Shown: positions 1 to 8,288, counted from the stretch's first letter. The stretch is 64,000 nucleotides of DNA from CAYVNU01 sp964453265 (GCA_964453265.1 CAYVNU010000001.1:62001-126000); one strand, 5' to 3'. The notes: generated by a model from the sequence alone, not told the origin. Program-made: numbers and translations.

Positions 1-609
1 ATATTGTCTGAGTTTATTGCGGGTTTTGATTTTTTAAAAAAGTTTAAAAAATCTGTTTCTATAATGGGCAGCGCGCGCGTGGGTTTAAAAAATGGAGTTT
101 ATAAGGACGCGGAAGATTTAGCCTTTAAGCTTTCTAAATCTGGTTTTACAATTATTACAGGCGGGGGACCGGGGATTATGGAAGCGGGTAACAAGGGTGC
201 GTTTCAAGCGGGCGGTAGAAGCGTAGGTATAAATATAAAACTTCCGTTTGAGCAACGAACAAACCAATACGTAAAAGAATACGAAAGTTTTTCCTTCTTT
301 TTTACTCGAAAAGTAATGCTGGAAACCGCTTCCTCTATATACATATTCTTTCCAGGAGGTTTTGGTACGCTAGACGAACTGTTTGAAATGGTTACACTTA
401 TTCAAACTAGGAAAATTCGTCCCGTCCCAGTTATTTTAATTAACAAAGAATTTTGGACCCCGCTGCTTAAGTGGATAGAAGAGTATGTTTATAAGCAAAA
501 TAATGCCATAAACAAAGAAGATATGAATATTTACCATTTGGTAGACAATGCCGAAGAAGCGTTTGAAGTTATTAAAGAACTTTCAAAAAATAAGCACCTT
601 TTTAATTAG
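1..609 (+). CDS. LOG-family Rossmann-fold protein (TIGR00730 type), possibly cut at the window edge
   Basis: The protein has the two signatures of the LOG / 'lysine decarboxylase-like' family: GGGPGIMEAGNKGA at about residues 53-66 and PGGFGTLDELFE at about 117-128. The second is the PGGxGTxxE motif, which in cytokinin-activating LOG enzymes carries the catalytic Arg/Glu region for phosphoribohydrolysis of nucleoside 5'-monophosphates. About 201 residues, normal for the family. A TTG at position 4 could be the start, but the frame is open to the window edge, so the true start may lie outside. The bacterial role of most LOG homologues (nucleotide salvage or PpnN-like) is not settled, and the substrate cannot be read from sequence. 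It precedes the GxxExxY gene in the same direction. Confidence 0.85.
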   Translation: MLSEFIAGFDFLKKFKKSVSIMGSARVGLKNGVYKDAEDLAFKLSKSGFTIITGGGPGIMEAGNKGAFQAGGRSVGINIKLPFEQRTNQYVKEYESFSFFFTRKVMLETASSIYIFFPGGFGTLDELFEMVTLIQTRKIRPVPVILINKEFWTPLLKWIEEYVYKQNNAINKEDMNIYHLVDNAEEAFEVIKELSKNKHLFN

Positions 610-621
610 TTTTTCTGGCTT

Positions 622-648
622 TACTAATTACTAATTTTTACAAATATA
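622..648. repeat. Left arm of inverted repeat bracketing the GxxExxY gene
   Basis: This 27-bp arm, read forward, matches the reverse complement of 1069-1095 at 24 of 27 positions. It ends 3 bp before the GTG start of the gene. It begins with two copies of the heptamer TACTAAT and ends with ACAAATATA. Confidence 0.75.
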
Positions 649-651
649 CGA

Positions 652-1068
652 GTGGATGAATCGCTAGATAAAAATTTAACTATAAGGAAACGTGAAGATT
701 TGATTTACGCCGGGGAATGTTATAAGATCGTTGGTATTTTGATGTCTGTTTTTAACGAACTAGGACATGGATATGAAGAAAAAACTTATCAGAAAGCCGT
801 GGCAATTGCACTACAAAAGGCAGGTTGGAAATTTGTTGAACAGCTTTACAGTCCGGTTGTTTATGAAGGTAAAGTGATAGATAGAAATTTTTTCGATTTT
901 TTGATAAACGATATAATAGTTTTGGAAATAAAGCGCGGTGACCATTTTTCCTCAGTTCATATTAAGCAAGTTTATGAGTATTTAAAGTCAAAAAAATTAA
1001 AATTAGGGATTTTGGCTTATTTTGCTCCTAGAGGCGTGCATTATAAGAGGATAGTGAATTTAAATTAG
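652..1068 (+). CDS. GxxExxY family protein
   Basis: The 138-residue protein carries the name-giving motif in ELGHGYEEKTYQKA (about residues 36-49) and a C-terminal core FDFLINDIIVLEIKRGD (about 81-97). The D...ExK pattern there resembles a PD-(D/E)XK nuclease-like active site. Full length for this small family, which is common in CPR and other environmental bacteria; its cellular function is not established. The start is GTG at 652: no ATG fits in frame upstream and the left inverted-repeat arm ends just before it. The right arm begins at the base after the TAG stop. That packaging suggests the gene and its flanks behave as a unit, which is an inference. Confidence 0.85.
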   Translation: MDESLDKNLTIRKREDLIYAGECYKIVGILMSVFNELGHGYEEKTYQKAVAIALQKAGWKFVEQLYSPVVYEGKVIDRNFFDFLINDIIVLEIKRGDHFSSVHIKQVYEYLKSKKLKLGILAYFAPRGVHYKRIVNLN

Positions 1069-1095
1069 TATATTTGTACTAATTAGTAGTTAGTA
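1069..1095. repeat. Right arm of inverted repeat bracketing the GxxExxY gene
   Basis: It starts immediately after the stop codon of the GxxExxY gene and is the near-perfect reverse complement of 622-648. The part reading TTAGTATATTTGTAC (from 1065) recurs with one change at 41742-41756, so part of this arm belongs to a dispersed repeat family. Confidence 0.7.
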
Positions 1096-1116
1096 AATAA
1101 AATAAGTAATTATAAA

Positions 1117-1938
1117 ATGACTAAATTTTTTTTAGACAGCGGAGATCCGAACGAGACCAAACAAGCTTTGGAAGTTTTAGGCTTTTTAGATGGTCAAACA
1201 ACTAATCCTTCACTTATAGCTAAAAATCCTGAAACAGCCGGGAAAAAGTTTTCTTCCCAGGAACTCTCGGAATTTTATAAAAAAGTCGTACAGGAAGTTT
1301 CCGGTTTAATCCCTAAAGGCAGCGTGTCTATTGAAGTTTATGCAGACAGTAAAACATTAGCAGAAGAAATGTTAAAACAGGCTAGAGAATTTAATACTTG
1401 GATACCCAACGCTCATATTAAATATCCAACTACAGTGGAAGGGTTAAAAGCTGCGGAAATAAGTATAAAAGAGGGAATGCGCGTAAATATGACTTTGGTT
1501 TTTTCACAAGAGCAGGCCGCTGCTGTTTATGCTGCAACCAAAGGCGCAAAAAAAGGCGATGTATTTTTATCGCCGTTTATTGGTAGGCTTGAAGACAGGG
1601 GAGAGAAGGGTTTAGATTTAATAAAAAATATTTTAGAAATGTATAAGCAGGGTGACGGCCATGTTGAGGTTTTGTCTGCAAGTCTTAGAAATTTAACCCA
1701 TGTTAAGCAATGCTTGGATTTAGGCAGTCATGTTATAACCGCTCCGCTAAGTGTCTTAAAACAATGGAAGGAAAATTCAAATGCAAAAATCGAACCACAA
1801 ACAATGAATTTAACGCCTATAACTTATAAAAGTATTGATTTAAATAAACATTGGAAGGAATACAATTTGTACCATGATTTGACTGATAAAGGCATTGAAA
1901 AGTTTGCTAGCGATTGGAATAATTTAATAGTTAGTTAA
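1117..1938 (+). CDS. Transaldolase-family protein
   Basis: A class I aldolase-fold sugar enzyme. The N-terminus FFLDSGDPNETKQ, then TTNPSL (about residues 29-34), matches the start of transaldolase/fructose-6-phosphate aldolase proteins, where the TNPSL/D segment closes the active site. The Schiff-base lysine is most likely the K of HIKYPTT (about residue 103), equivalent to the VKIP.T lysine of the family. At 273 residues it is longer than FSA/TalC (about 220) and shorter than classical TalB (about 315). It probably exchanges three-carbon units in the non-oxidative pentose phosphate pathway, which would supply sugar phosphates in a reduced CPR metabolism; the exact substrate is inferred. The ATG at 1117 follows the repeat arm by about 20 bp. 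Confidence 0.8.
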   Translation: MTKFFLDSGDPNETKQALEVLGFLDGQTTNPSLIAKNPETAGKKFSSQELSEFYKKVVQEVSGLIPKGSVSIEVYADSKTLAEEMLKQAREFNTWIPNAHIKYPTTVEGLKAAEISIKEGMRVNMTLVFSQEQAAAVYAATKGAKKGDVFLSPFIGRLEDRGEKGLDLIKNILEMYKQGDGHVEVLSASLRNLTHVKQCLDLGSHVITAPLSVLKQWKENSNAKIEPQTMNLTPITYKSIDLNKHWKEYNLYHDLTDKGIEKFASDWNNLIVS

Positions 1939-1989
1939 GGGCATTGCCCTATATTTAATTTAATGATAGACTTGTTAAAGTCTTAAATA

Positions 1990-2063
1990 CGGGCTGTCGT
2001 ATACCGGTAGTACGTCTGCTTTGGGAGCAGATAGACTGGGTTCAATTCCCAGCAGCCCGACCA
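1990..2063 (+). tRNA. tRNA-Pro (anticodon TGG), CCA encoded
   Basis: A full cloverleaf can be drawn. Acceptor CGGGCTG pairs with CAGCCCG; D stem GTAT/GTAC; anticodon stem TCTGC/GCAGA with loop TTTGGGA; T arm CTGGG-TTCAATT-CCCAG; discriminator A followed by an encoded CCA. The anticodon in the 7-nt loop is TGG, reading proline codons. It stands alone, in the same direction as the transaldolase gene upstream. Confidence 0.95.
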
Positions 2064-2149
2064 AAAAATATAGTAAAGTCTTGTCCTTTTATTTCAGTCA
2101 TAATTTAGGAATCTGTATTTTCAGAGCTGATTTTGAACAGAGAGTGTAA

Positions 2150-2178
2150 TTGACAAAATATATAATATATTTTATAAT
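2150..2178 (+). promoter_or_regulatory. Consensus sigma70-type promoter (TTGACA-17-TATAAT)
   Basis: TTGACA at 2150-2155 and TATAAT at 2173-2178 are both perfect consensus hexamers with the optimal 17-bp spacer. The predicted start is near 2185. The nearest downstream gene begins at 2758, so this promoter drives either an unusually long leader for the S-layer gene or a short RNA ending at the hairpin at 2246-2315. Confidence 0.7.
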
Positions 2179-2204
2179 ACAGAAGTAAAAGTGGTTTTTC
2201 TAGA

Positions 2205-2265
2205 TTATCCACAGATGTTAATTTATCCACAAAATATTTAGTTTGAAAGTCAGGGGATATCCACA
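2205..2265 (+). other. Cluster of three DnaA-box-like sites
   Basis: TTATCCACA occurs exactly at 2205-2213 and 2223-2231, and a one-mismatch copy, ATATCCACA, at 2257-2265. All are in the same orientation and they lie just downstream of the very AT-rich 2156-2180 stretch. TTATNCACA is the established DnaA-binding consensus. A replication-origin, DnaA-titration or DnaA-regulated promoter role would be consistent, but no dnaA, dnaN or rpmH is adjacent. Confidence 0.45.
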
Positions 2266-2315
2266 AGCATTTTTTACCTTAAATAAGGTATAAATTGTGA
2301 ATATTCCCTGGCTTT
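2246..2315 (+). terminator. Long imperfect hairpin followed by a T run; terminator or structured RNA 3' end
   Basis: The arm AAAGTCAGGGGATAT (2246-2260) pairs with ATATTCCCTGGCTTT (2301-2315) through 15 positions, two of them G-U. The helix continues inward through CACAA/TTGTG and ends in a small perfect hairpin, TACCTT-AAAT-AAGGTA. The 3' arm runs into TTTTTGTATTTT. With the promoter at 2150 this could delimit a transcript of about 130 nt. Confidence 0.45.
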
Positions 2316-2757
2316 TTGTATTTTAATACATTACAGTCAGCGACTATAAATTCTTGTAACATATAAGAGTTATAGCCGTCTAACAACATACGCTTCAATA
2401 AAACAGCATATTTGGGTAGGTATTTTCTTATTAAATGATTGTCATGTGCTTGCTGTTATTATAAAGCGCTTAACCTTAATTATTGAGCCTATTTTAGGCC
2501 AGCTTTCTTTAGGCTAAAATTGCACTAAATTAACCTGTTGGGGAATTTGTGAAATTTTAGACCTATGGTCGATAAGTCAGCGTTAAAGTTTAAAACTGGT
2601 TTCAATAATCATCCATTTTTAAAATGTGGCTAAGTGATCTCTAGAGCTCTTAGTAAACACTTTAAAACCGGGATGTAAAATTAATTAAAAATTTAAGCAC
2701 AAGATTGATTGTCTCAATTGAATAATCAATAGGCTTAAATGGAGTAAAATTTAACAA
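2316..2757. other. Gene-free stretch upstream of the S-layer gene
   Basis: No convincing open reading frame or known RNA is seen here. A small inverted repeat, ATTGATT (2704-2710) with AATCAAT (2724-2730), sits just upstream of the GGAG at 2741-2744 that serves the ATG at 2758. It could shield or expose the ribosome-binding site. Long structured leaders are common on S-layer messages, so a stabilising 5' untranslated region is a reasonable reading. Confidence 0.4.
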
Positions 2758-5700
2758 ATGCAAAATTCTGTCGCAAAGAAACTCTTTGCTGTAGGATCCG
2801 CGGTTGCAATGACCATGTCCTTGGCAGCTCCGTTGGTAGCACAAGCTGCTGCCCACACTGCCGGTACTAACGTTATTTCTTCAGACGGTACTGTTTGGAT
2901 GATTACATCTAACAATACTCGCCGCGCCTACACTTCCGGCGGCGCTTTCTTGTCTTACGGTTTCAACTCGTTTGCAAACGTACAGACTGCTAACGCCGAC
3001 GACTTAGCCTTGCCAGTTGATGGCTTAGGCTTTATACCTCCTCAGGATGGTTCAATTATTTGTTCCGACAGAGGATCTGACAAAGGTACTTGCTACTTTA
3101 TTACCAATGGTAAAAAAGCTGGCTTCGTATCTCAACAGGTTTTCACTGGTTTAGGCTTTAGTTTTACTAACGCTATGAACGGTGATGTTTCTTTCTTGGC
3201 ATCTGATGCCAATATTGAAAATACTACCGCCGCTTTAAAGACCGGCGCTATTACCTTCTTTACTTACAACGGTAATAAAACCTACTTCTTGGTAGGAGCT
3301 TCTAGTTTGTTAGGTATTCCTAGCAACGAAGTCTTTAACTCTTGGGGATATTCCTTCAAGAAAGCAGTACCAGCTAACGCTGCAACTCAGGCTTGGCCTG
3401 TTGCTGGCGTAATGGTTGCTCGCCAACTTGGACAATTGTCTCCTTCCTGGACTTCTACCCCTGGCAACCCGGCACCAGTGCCTGGAACTGTTAGTGTTAG
3501 CACAGCTCCTGGTTTAGCTCCTTCCGCCACTGTACCTAAGAGCGCAACTAACGTTCCGTTCTTAAAGTTTATGATTAGCAACAATGGCAGCAGCGCTGCT
3601 ACTGTTGATCAGATAACTGTACACAGAAGCGGAAGCGGTGCTACAACCGACTTCTCTAACGTTTACGTATACCAGGGTAACATGAGATTAACAACCGGTA
3701 GAACCATTAACAGCTCTACAAATGATGCTGTATTCTCCGGTCTTAGCCTCAACATCCCTGCTATGTCTAGCGTTACCTTAGATGTATTAGGCAGCATTGC
3801 TTCCACTGCTTCAGCTGGAAACGTACATGCTTTGTCTATTACTTCAGTTATGCTTGGTTCAACCCAGGCCACCGGCACTGCTATGGGCAATTACATGACC
3901 TTAGCTGGCGTAACCGGCGGTACAGTTACCGTTACTAAGAACGGTACCATGGCTAACCCAAAAGTTGGTCAAACCAACGTAAGGGTTGCTGCTTTCCAAT
4001 TAGCCGCTTCTTCTTCTGAAGATTTGGTTGTAAAGCGCATTACTGTTTACCAGGCTGGTTCTACAGCCCGCGGTAACTTGTCTAACTTCAAATTAACTCA
4101 AGCTGGCAACACTCTTGCCACTGTCGCTTCCTTAGACAACAAAGATCACGCCAACTTTGACGTAAACTTTGCTTTAGCTAAAGGCGATACAAAAGTATTT
4201 GAAGTTTGGGCCGATGTTTCTGGTTCTGCCAGAGCTGGTTCTACCGAAACTGTTAAGTTTTATATAGAAGAAACTGCCGACATCTACGCAGTTGGCCAGA
4301 CCTATGGTTTTGGTTCAGCTGTTGATACCGGTACTTCTGGAACTTACGACGGTACTTCCTGTACTTCCTCCTCCGGCAATTGTTCTTACAGCTACATTGA
4401 AGGCGGTCAATTGACCATGACCTTTAATGGTCCTGCTGCTAAAGACATTGCTAAGAATGGGAAAGCTGTTGAATTATTCAACTTTACTGTAGCTGCCCAA
4501 AATTCTTTGGAAATGCGCGGTATTAAGTTTACCTTCAACAACGGTGGTAGCGGAACTGCAAACTTTAACGATGCAACAACTCCTAACTACACCAACATCA
4601 AGATTGTAGACACCACTACCGGTCAGGTAGTTTGGGGTCCTCAAGACTTATCCGGCACTGGTAGCGCAACCTCTCAGGACGTTACCTTTACCGAATACGT
4701 AAACTTTGCAGCAGGTACTTCCAAAACTTACAAAATGGTTGCTGACGTTGCTAACAACTCTGATGTTGCTGCCAACGACAAAATCGGTGTAACTATGGTT
4801 ACCAGCTACTTAACTTCCAGCAAAGTTAAGAACATTGACAACAACACCTTCTTGTCTTCAACTGACATTGTTCCAACCTCTAGCTTGGTTGGTAACCAAA
4901 TGACTGTTAAGACTGCTACTTTGGCCGTTGCTTTGTCTTCTACTCCGACTTCCAAGTCCTACGTAAAAGGCACTAGCATGGTTGATGCAGCCGGTATTGT
5001 GTTTACCGCTTCCACTGCAAAAGATGTAAAAGTTACCGACCTTACCTTAACTGGTATGATTGCTACTTCTACTTCCAGCACTTTGGCTGATGGTGTACAA
5101 TCCAGCGTCAATGTATCTGACGATATAGTAACTGTCGCTCTTTATGACGGCGCTACTCAAATCGGCCAGACAAAGTCTCCGGCTGTTACCACAGGTACAG
5201 TTACATTCAATAGCTTGAATTGGACTATTCCTGCCGGTTCCTCCAAGACTTTAACTGTTAAGATGAGCATCAGCTCTGCTGCTACTTCATCTGACAAAAT
5301 TAAGTGGAAAGTAGCCGCTGGCGGCGTTACTGCTGTTGATATGGAAGGTAACTCAGTAGTTGATGCTACTGGTCTTACAACCACCATCCCAGCATCTGCT
5401 GTTAACGGTTCTACTTCTACTTCTTCCGGTACAACCATCACCATTTCCGGTGCTGGTACTGTTTCTGTAGCCACTTCTGGCAACAACGAACAGGATGTAA
5501 CTGACGCTCGTGTCGTTACTGCCGGTGCTATGGGCGTTACTATGGGCAAAGTTAACTTTACTGCTTCTAACGAAGACTTAAAGTTAAACAAAGTCCGTAT
5601 TAATGTTCAATCCGCAAGCTCCAGCGGTACTGGTTCAAATATCGGTGACGAAATTAACGCCTTGTACTTGTACGATGGCGCTACTAAAGTTGCCGGTCCA

Positions 5701-6576
5701 GTCAGCTTAACTCCTTCCGGTTCTACCGAAGGTTATGCTGATTTCACCAGTCTCGCTCCGGATTTTGTAGTTACCAAAGATAACACTAAGACTCTAACTG
5801 TTAAAGCCGACTTAAATACTATTTCTGGCGGTGCTGACAGTGGTGCTCAGTTTAATATTGCTCTCGACGGCACTAACAACTTCGAAGTTCGCGGTGTAGT
5901 CGGCAATACTTTGTTAACTGCTCCTTCCAGCGGAACTTACGCAGGCAGCTTGTATGTCTTGCGCAAGTCTCAGCCTAGAGTTGCGGTTGTTGCGTTACCA
6001 AGCGGCACAAAATTGTCCACTGGTACCAATACATTATTCCGCTTCTCCATTACTGCTGTTGACGGTCCTGTTGCTGTAAAGCACATTACCTTCACCAGCT
6101 CCACCTCTACCGGCGTAACTTTGTCCAACCCGGCCATTGCTCGCCAAGGTGGCAGTAATATTACCGTAACCTCTGCCAGCACTTATAGCGCAGGCAGTGC
6201 AGCTTTCGATGTTACCTTTAACTCTGAAGAGTTAATTGACACCGGCAGCTCGGTAACTTATGACTTTAAAGCCGATGCATCTTTGAGCGGCCAAACCAAT
6301 TACTCAGTTAGTACCAGAATTGCTTCCAGCGACACCGCTGTAGTAACTGGTTACTTAACTTCAGCATTGGCTGCTGCTCAGCAAGTTACTGACGATGATG
6401 CAGCTCTTGGTGTCGGTAACGCCACCTCTGCTGCTTCAGCCGCCTATAACTTCATCTGGTCTGATAAGTCTGCTGTTCCTCACAATGACACTGTAGGTTC
6501 AGGCGGTTCACACGACTGGACTAACGGTCTTGGCGTGAAGACCCTTCCGACTGACTCACAAGGTTTGTCCTTCTAA
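2758..6576 (+). CDS. Very large secreted S-layer-like surface protein
   Basis: A 1272-residue protein with a Sec signal peptide (about residues 1-31; basic MQNSVAKK, hydrophobic core, cleavage near AQA-AA). Residues about 35-220 hold three related modules, with TSGGAFLSYGF, VSQQVFTGLGFSF and VFNSWGYSF as landmarks. These are typical of CPR cell-surface proteins. The rest is Ser/Thr/Gly/Val-rich beta-sandwich-like repeats of about 100-120 residues with almost no cysteine. The tail ends in an SDKSA..HND..HDWTNGLGVKTLP segment that I take to be a conserved C-terminal sorting or assembly element (inference). Codons are strongly biased (GGT, GCT, ACT, AAC) and GC is above the surroundings, as expected for the most abundant surface protein. 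It has its own terminator. Confidence 0.8.
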   Translation: MQNSVAKKLFAVGSAVAMTMSLAAPLVAQAAAHTAGTNVISSDGTVWMITSNNTRRAYTSGGAFLSYGFNSFANVQTANADDLALPVDGLGFIPPQDGSIICSDRGSDKGTCYFITNGKKAGFVSQQVFTGLGFSFTNAMNGDVSFLASDANIENTTAALKTGAITFFTYNGNKTYFLVGASSLLGIPSNEVFNSWGYSFKKAVPANAATQAWPVAGVMVARQLGQLSPSWTSTPGNPAPVPGTVSVSTAPGLAPSATVPKSATNVPFLKFMISNNGSSAATVDQITVHRSGSGATTDFSNVYVYQGNMRLTTGRTINSSTNDAVFSGLSLNIPAMSSVTLDVLGSIASTASAGNVHALSITSVMLGSTQATGTAMGNYMTLAGVTGGTVTVTKNGTMANPKVGQTNVRVAAFQLAASSSEDLVVKRITVYQAGSTARGNLSNFKLTQAGNTLATVASLDNKDHANFDVNFALAKGDTKVFEVWADVSGSARAGSTETVKFYIEETADIYAVGQTYGFGSAVDTGTSGTYDGTSCTSSSGNCSYSYIEGGQLTMTFNGPAAKDIAKNGKAVELFNFTVAAQNSLEMRGIKFTFNNGGSGTANFNDATTPNYTNIKIVDTTTGQVVWGPQDLSGTGSATSQDVTFTEYVNFAAGTSKTYKMVADVANNSDVAANDKIGVTMVTSYLTSSKVKNIDNNTFLSSTDIVPTSSLVGNQMTVKTATLAVALSSTPTSKSYVKGTSMVDAAGIVFTASTAKDVKVTDLTLTGMIATSTSSTLADGVQSSVNVSDDIVTVALYDGATQIGQTKSPAVTTGTVTFNSLNWTIPAGSSKTLTVKMSISSAATSSDKIKWKVAAGGVTAVDMEGNSVVDATGLTTTIPASAVNGSTSTSSGTTITISGAGTVSVATSGNNEQDVTDARVVTAGAMGVTMGKVNFTASNEDLKLNKVRINVQSASSSGTGSNIGDEINALYLYDGATKVAGPVSLTPSGSTEGYADFTSLAPDFVVTKDNTKTLTVKADLNTISGGADSGAQFNIALDGTNNFEVRGVVGNTLLTAPSSGTYAGSLYVLRKSQPRVAVVALPSGTKLSTGTNTLFRFSITAVDGPVAVKHITFTSSTSTGVTLSNPAIARQGGSNITVTSASTYSAGSAAFDVTFNSEELIDTGSSVTYDFKADASLSGQTNYSVSTRIASSDTAVVTGYLTSALAAAQQVTDDDAALGVGNATSAASAAYNFIWSDKSAVPHNDTVGSGGSHDWTNGLGVKTLPTDSQGLSF

Positions 6577-6630
6577 CTTAGCTTTTAGCTAACGTAAGAA
6601 AGCCCGCTTTAGGCCTTGGAAAAATAAAGC

Positions 6631-6664
6631 AACCCCCTTGCCTTTATAGGCAAGGGGGTTTTAA
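6631..6664 (+). terminator. Strong intrinsic terminator after the S-layer gene
   Basis: A perfect 12-bp stem, AACCCCCTTGCC (6631-6642) with GGCAAGGGGGTT (6649-6660), loop TTTATA, followed by TTT. It isolates the S-layer gene from the next operon. Confidence 0.95.
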
Positions 6665-6679
6665 ATTGTCTTTAAAAAA

Positions 6680-6688
6680 TGCTAAAAT
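6680..6688 (+). promoter_or_regulatory. Extended -10 element, probably giving a leaderless transcript
   Basis: TGCTAAAAT matches the extended -10 form TGnTAnaaT. Only 5 nt separate it from the ATG at 6694, so transcription would begin at or next to the start codon. No good -35 hexamer is seen. Confidence 0.4.
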
Positions 6689-6693
6689 AGGTT

Positions 6694-7704
6694 ATGATTA
6701 GACTTTTGGTTTATAAGAAATATTTATTTATTGGTTTTGGCGGTCTCATTGTAGGCTTAGTTTTAGGCTATTTTTTTACTAGTAGGTATTTTGGCAGGAC
6801 AGGTAAAGACTTGTATAGTTTTGCTATTAGAGAGCAGGCAAATAACTATAAATTAATTAGTCCGCTTTTGGCATTTGATGACGGTAAGGAATTTTATGAA
6901 TTTTTACCCCTAAAGCAAAAAGTCGGGGAGGTAATAGAACAATTAAAAAAGGAAAATAAAGTCTCAGACGTGGGATTTTATTTTAGAGAAGGCAGCCATT
7001 GGGTGGGTTTAAACGAAAATAAAAAATTTACTCCGGCGAGTTTAATGAAAGTGCCTTTAATGATAGCTTATTTTAAATTGGCTGAAACTGATCCGGGAAT
7101 TTTGCAAAAAAAATATTTATATGATGGCAAGAATGATTTTAATGCCATAGAAAACAGAAAATCTGTAAATGTAATTAAGACTGGTCAGTGGTATAGCGTA
7201 GATGAATTAATTAAACATATGGTGGAAAATTCCGATAATAACGCAACAGCTATTTTGCAGGACAAAATTGATTATCAAGCTTTTAAAGAAGTATATAGCG
7301 ATTTGGGAATGGAATTACCGTCTGATGATGCTACGAAGGATATAGACTATCTTTCCCCGAAACAATATTCTTTGTTTTTAAGAATACTTCGTAACGCTAC
7401 ATATTTAAATAAGGAATACTCTGAGAGAGCTATGGAATACTTAACGCAGACAGATTTTCAGCAGGGCATTGTCAGCTCTCTGCCAAAAAATATTATTGTC
7501 GCTCATAAGTTCGGGGAAAATTATTATAAAAATTCAGATGGCCAAGCATTTTATGAGTTCCATGATTGTGGAATTATTTTATACCCCAATACCCCTTACT
7601 TATTATGTTTAATGACAAAAGCAGAAAAACAGGATAATTTACAGGAAGCTGTTGAAAAAATATCAGGCGTTGTTTTTAATCAAGTTATAAATAATTATAA
7701 ATAA
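6694..7704 (+). CDS. Membrane-anchored serine hydrolase of the class A beta-lactamase fold
   Basis: An N-terminal membrane segment (about residues 11-30, YLFIGFGGLIVGLVLGYFF) anchors an outward-facing domain. The SxxK catalytic motif is seen in PASLMKVPLMIAYFK (about 113-127) and the SDN motif in VENSDNNATAIL (about 177-188). The third motif, normally KTG, appears as HKFGE (about 270-274), so the box is only partly conserved. This arrangement fits a peptidoglycan-acting or esterase-type homologue (PF13354) better than a true antibiotic-hydrolysing enzyme. The TPR gene begins 4 bp downstream, so they are probably co-transcribed; a cell-envelope role is inferred. Confidence 0.75.
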   Translation: MIRLLVYKKYLFIGFGGLIVGLVLGYFFTSRYFGRTGKDLYSFAIREQANNYKLISPLLAFDDGKEFYEFLPLKQKVGEVIEQLKKENKVSDVGFYFREGSHWVGLNENKKFTPASLMKVPLMIAYFKLAETDPGILQKKYLYDGKNDFNAIENRKSVNVIKTGQWYSVDELIKHMVENSDNNATAILQDKIDYQAFKEVYSDLGMELPSDDATKDIDYLSPKQYSLFLRILRNATYLNKEYSERAMEYLTQTDFQQGIVSSLPKNIIVAHKFGENYYKNSDGQAFYEFHDCGIILYPNTPYLLCLMTKAEKQDNLQEAVEKISGVVFNQVINNYK

Positions 7705-7708
7705 ATAT

Positions 7709-8287
7709 ATGAGCAAAAAAAAGATTTTAATTTTAGGTTTATTGGTAGTTATTTTGGTTGCAGGTTTTGTTTTAATAGCCTGGCCTAAATACAAAAAATA
7801 TTCGGAAGAAAAAAAAGCCCAACAACAAGTTGTTGATGATCTTAAAGCACATAATCCTCAGCTGTATGGCAAAATCAGCAAGGCCATGCAAGAGAATTTA
7901 GATAAACTTAAGAAGAATCCTAAAGATTTTGAAGCACTTAGAGATTTAGCAGCACAGTACCAAACTTTGTTATTAATTGACAAAGCTGAAGAGACATACA
8001 AAAAGGCATTAGAAATTTCTCCTGACAGCGGTCTTATTTGGAATAATTTAGCGGTTTTATATGAACGGTCGGAGAATTGGTCAAAAGCGAAGGAGGCGTA
8101 TTTAAAAATAATTAGTTTAGACCCTAAAACTTACTCGGCTTATATTAGTTTAGCGCAAATGTATTTAAATAATCATGAAGGCAATAAAGAAGATGCCGTA
8201 AAACTGCTTCAACAGGGTATACTAAACACCGGCAGCAAAACTTTAAAAGACGCTTTAGACAGGTTTAATAAGCAGGGGAGTTTGTAA
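7709..8287 (+). CDS. Membrane-anchored TPR protein
   Basis: A 192-residue protein with one N-terminal transmembrane helix (about residues 5-24) and an external helical domain with tetratricopeptide-type repeats. The clearest are LIDKAEETYKKALEISPDSG, then WNNLAVLYERSENWSKAKEAY and AYISLAQMYLNN. TPRs mediate protein-protein contacts, so it may scaffold an envelope complex. It sits between the beta-lactamase-fold hydrolase and the ligase/TPR protein with gaps of 4 and 1 bp, which strongly suggests one operon. No specific orthologue is recognised. Confidence 0.7.
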   Translation: MSKKKILILGLLVVILVAGFVLIAWPKYKKYSEEKKAQQQVVDDLKAHNPQLYGKISKAMQENLDKLKKNPKDFEALRDLAAQYQTLLLIDKAEETYKKALEISPDSGLIWNNLAVLYERSENWSKAKEAYLKIISLDPKTYSAYISLAQMYLNNHEGNKEDAVKLLQQGILNTGSKTLKDALDRFNKQGSL

Positions 8288-8288
8288 A

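Noticed and set aside
5157..5591. A 144-codon minus-strand frame inside the S-layer gene
   Set aside because: Val/Pro/Ala-rich antisense translation of a biased gene, with no start signal.
6694..7704. Antibiotic-resistance beta-lactamase
   Set aside because: The protein is membrane-anchored and the KTG box is degenerate; a cell-envelope hydrolase fits better.
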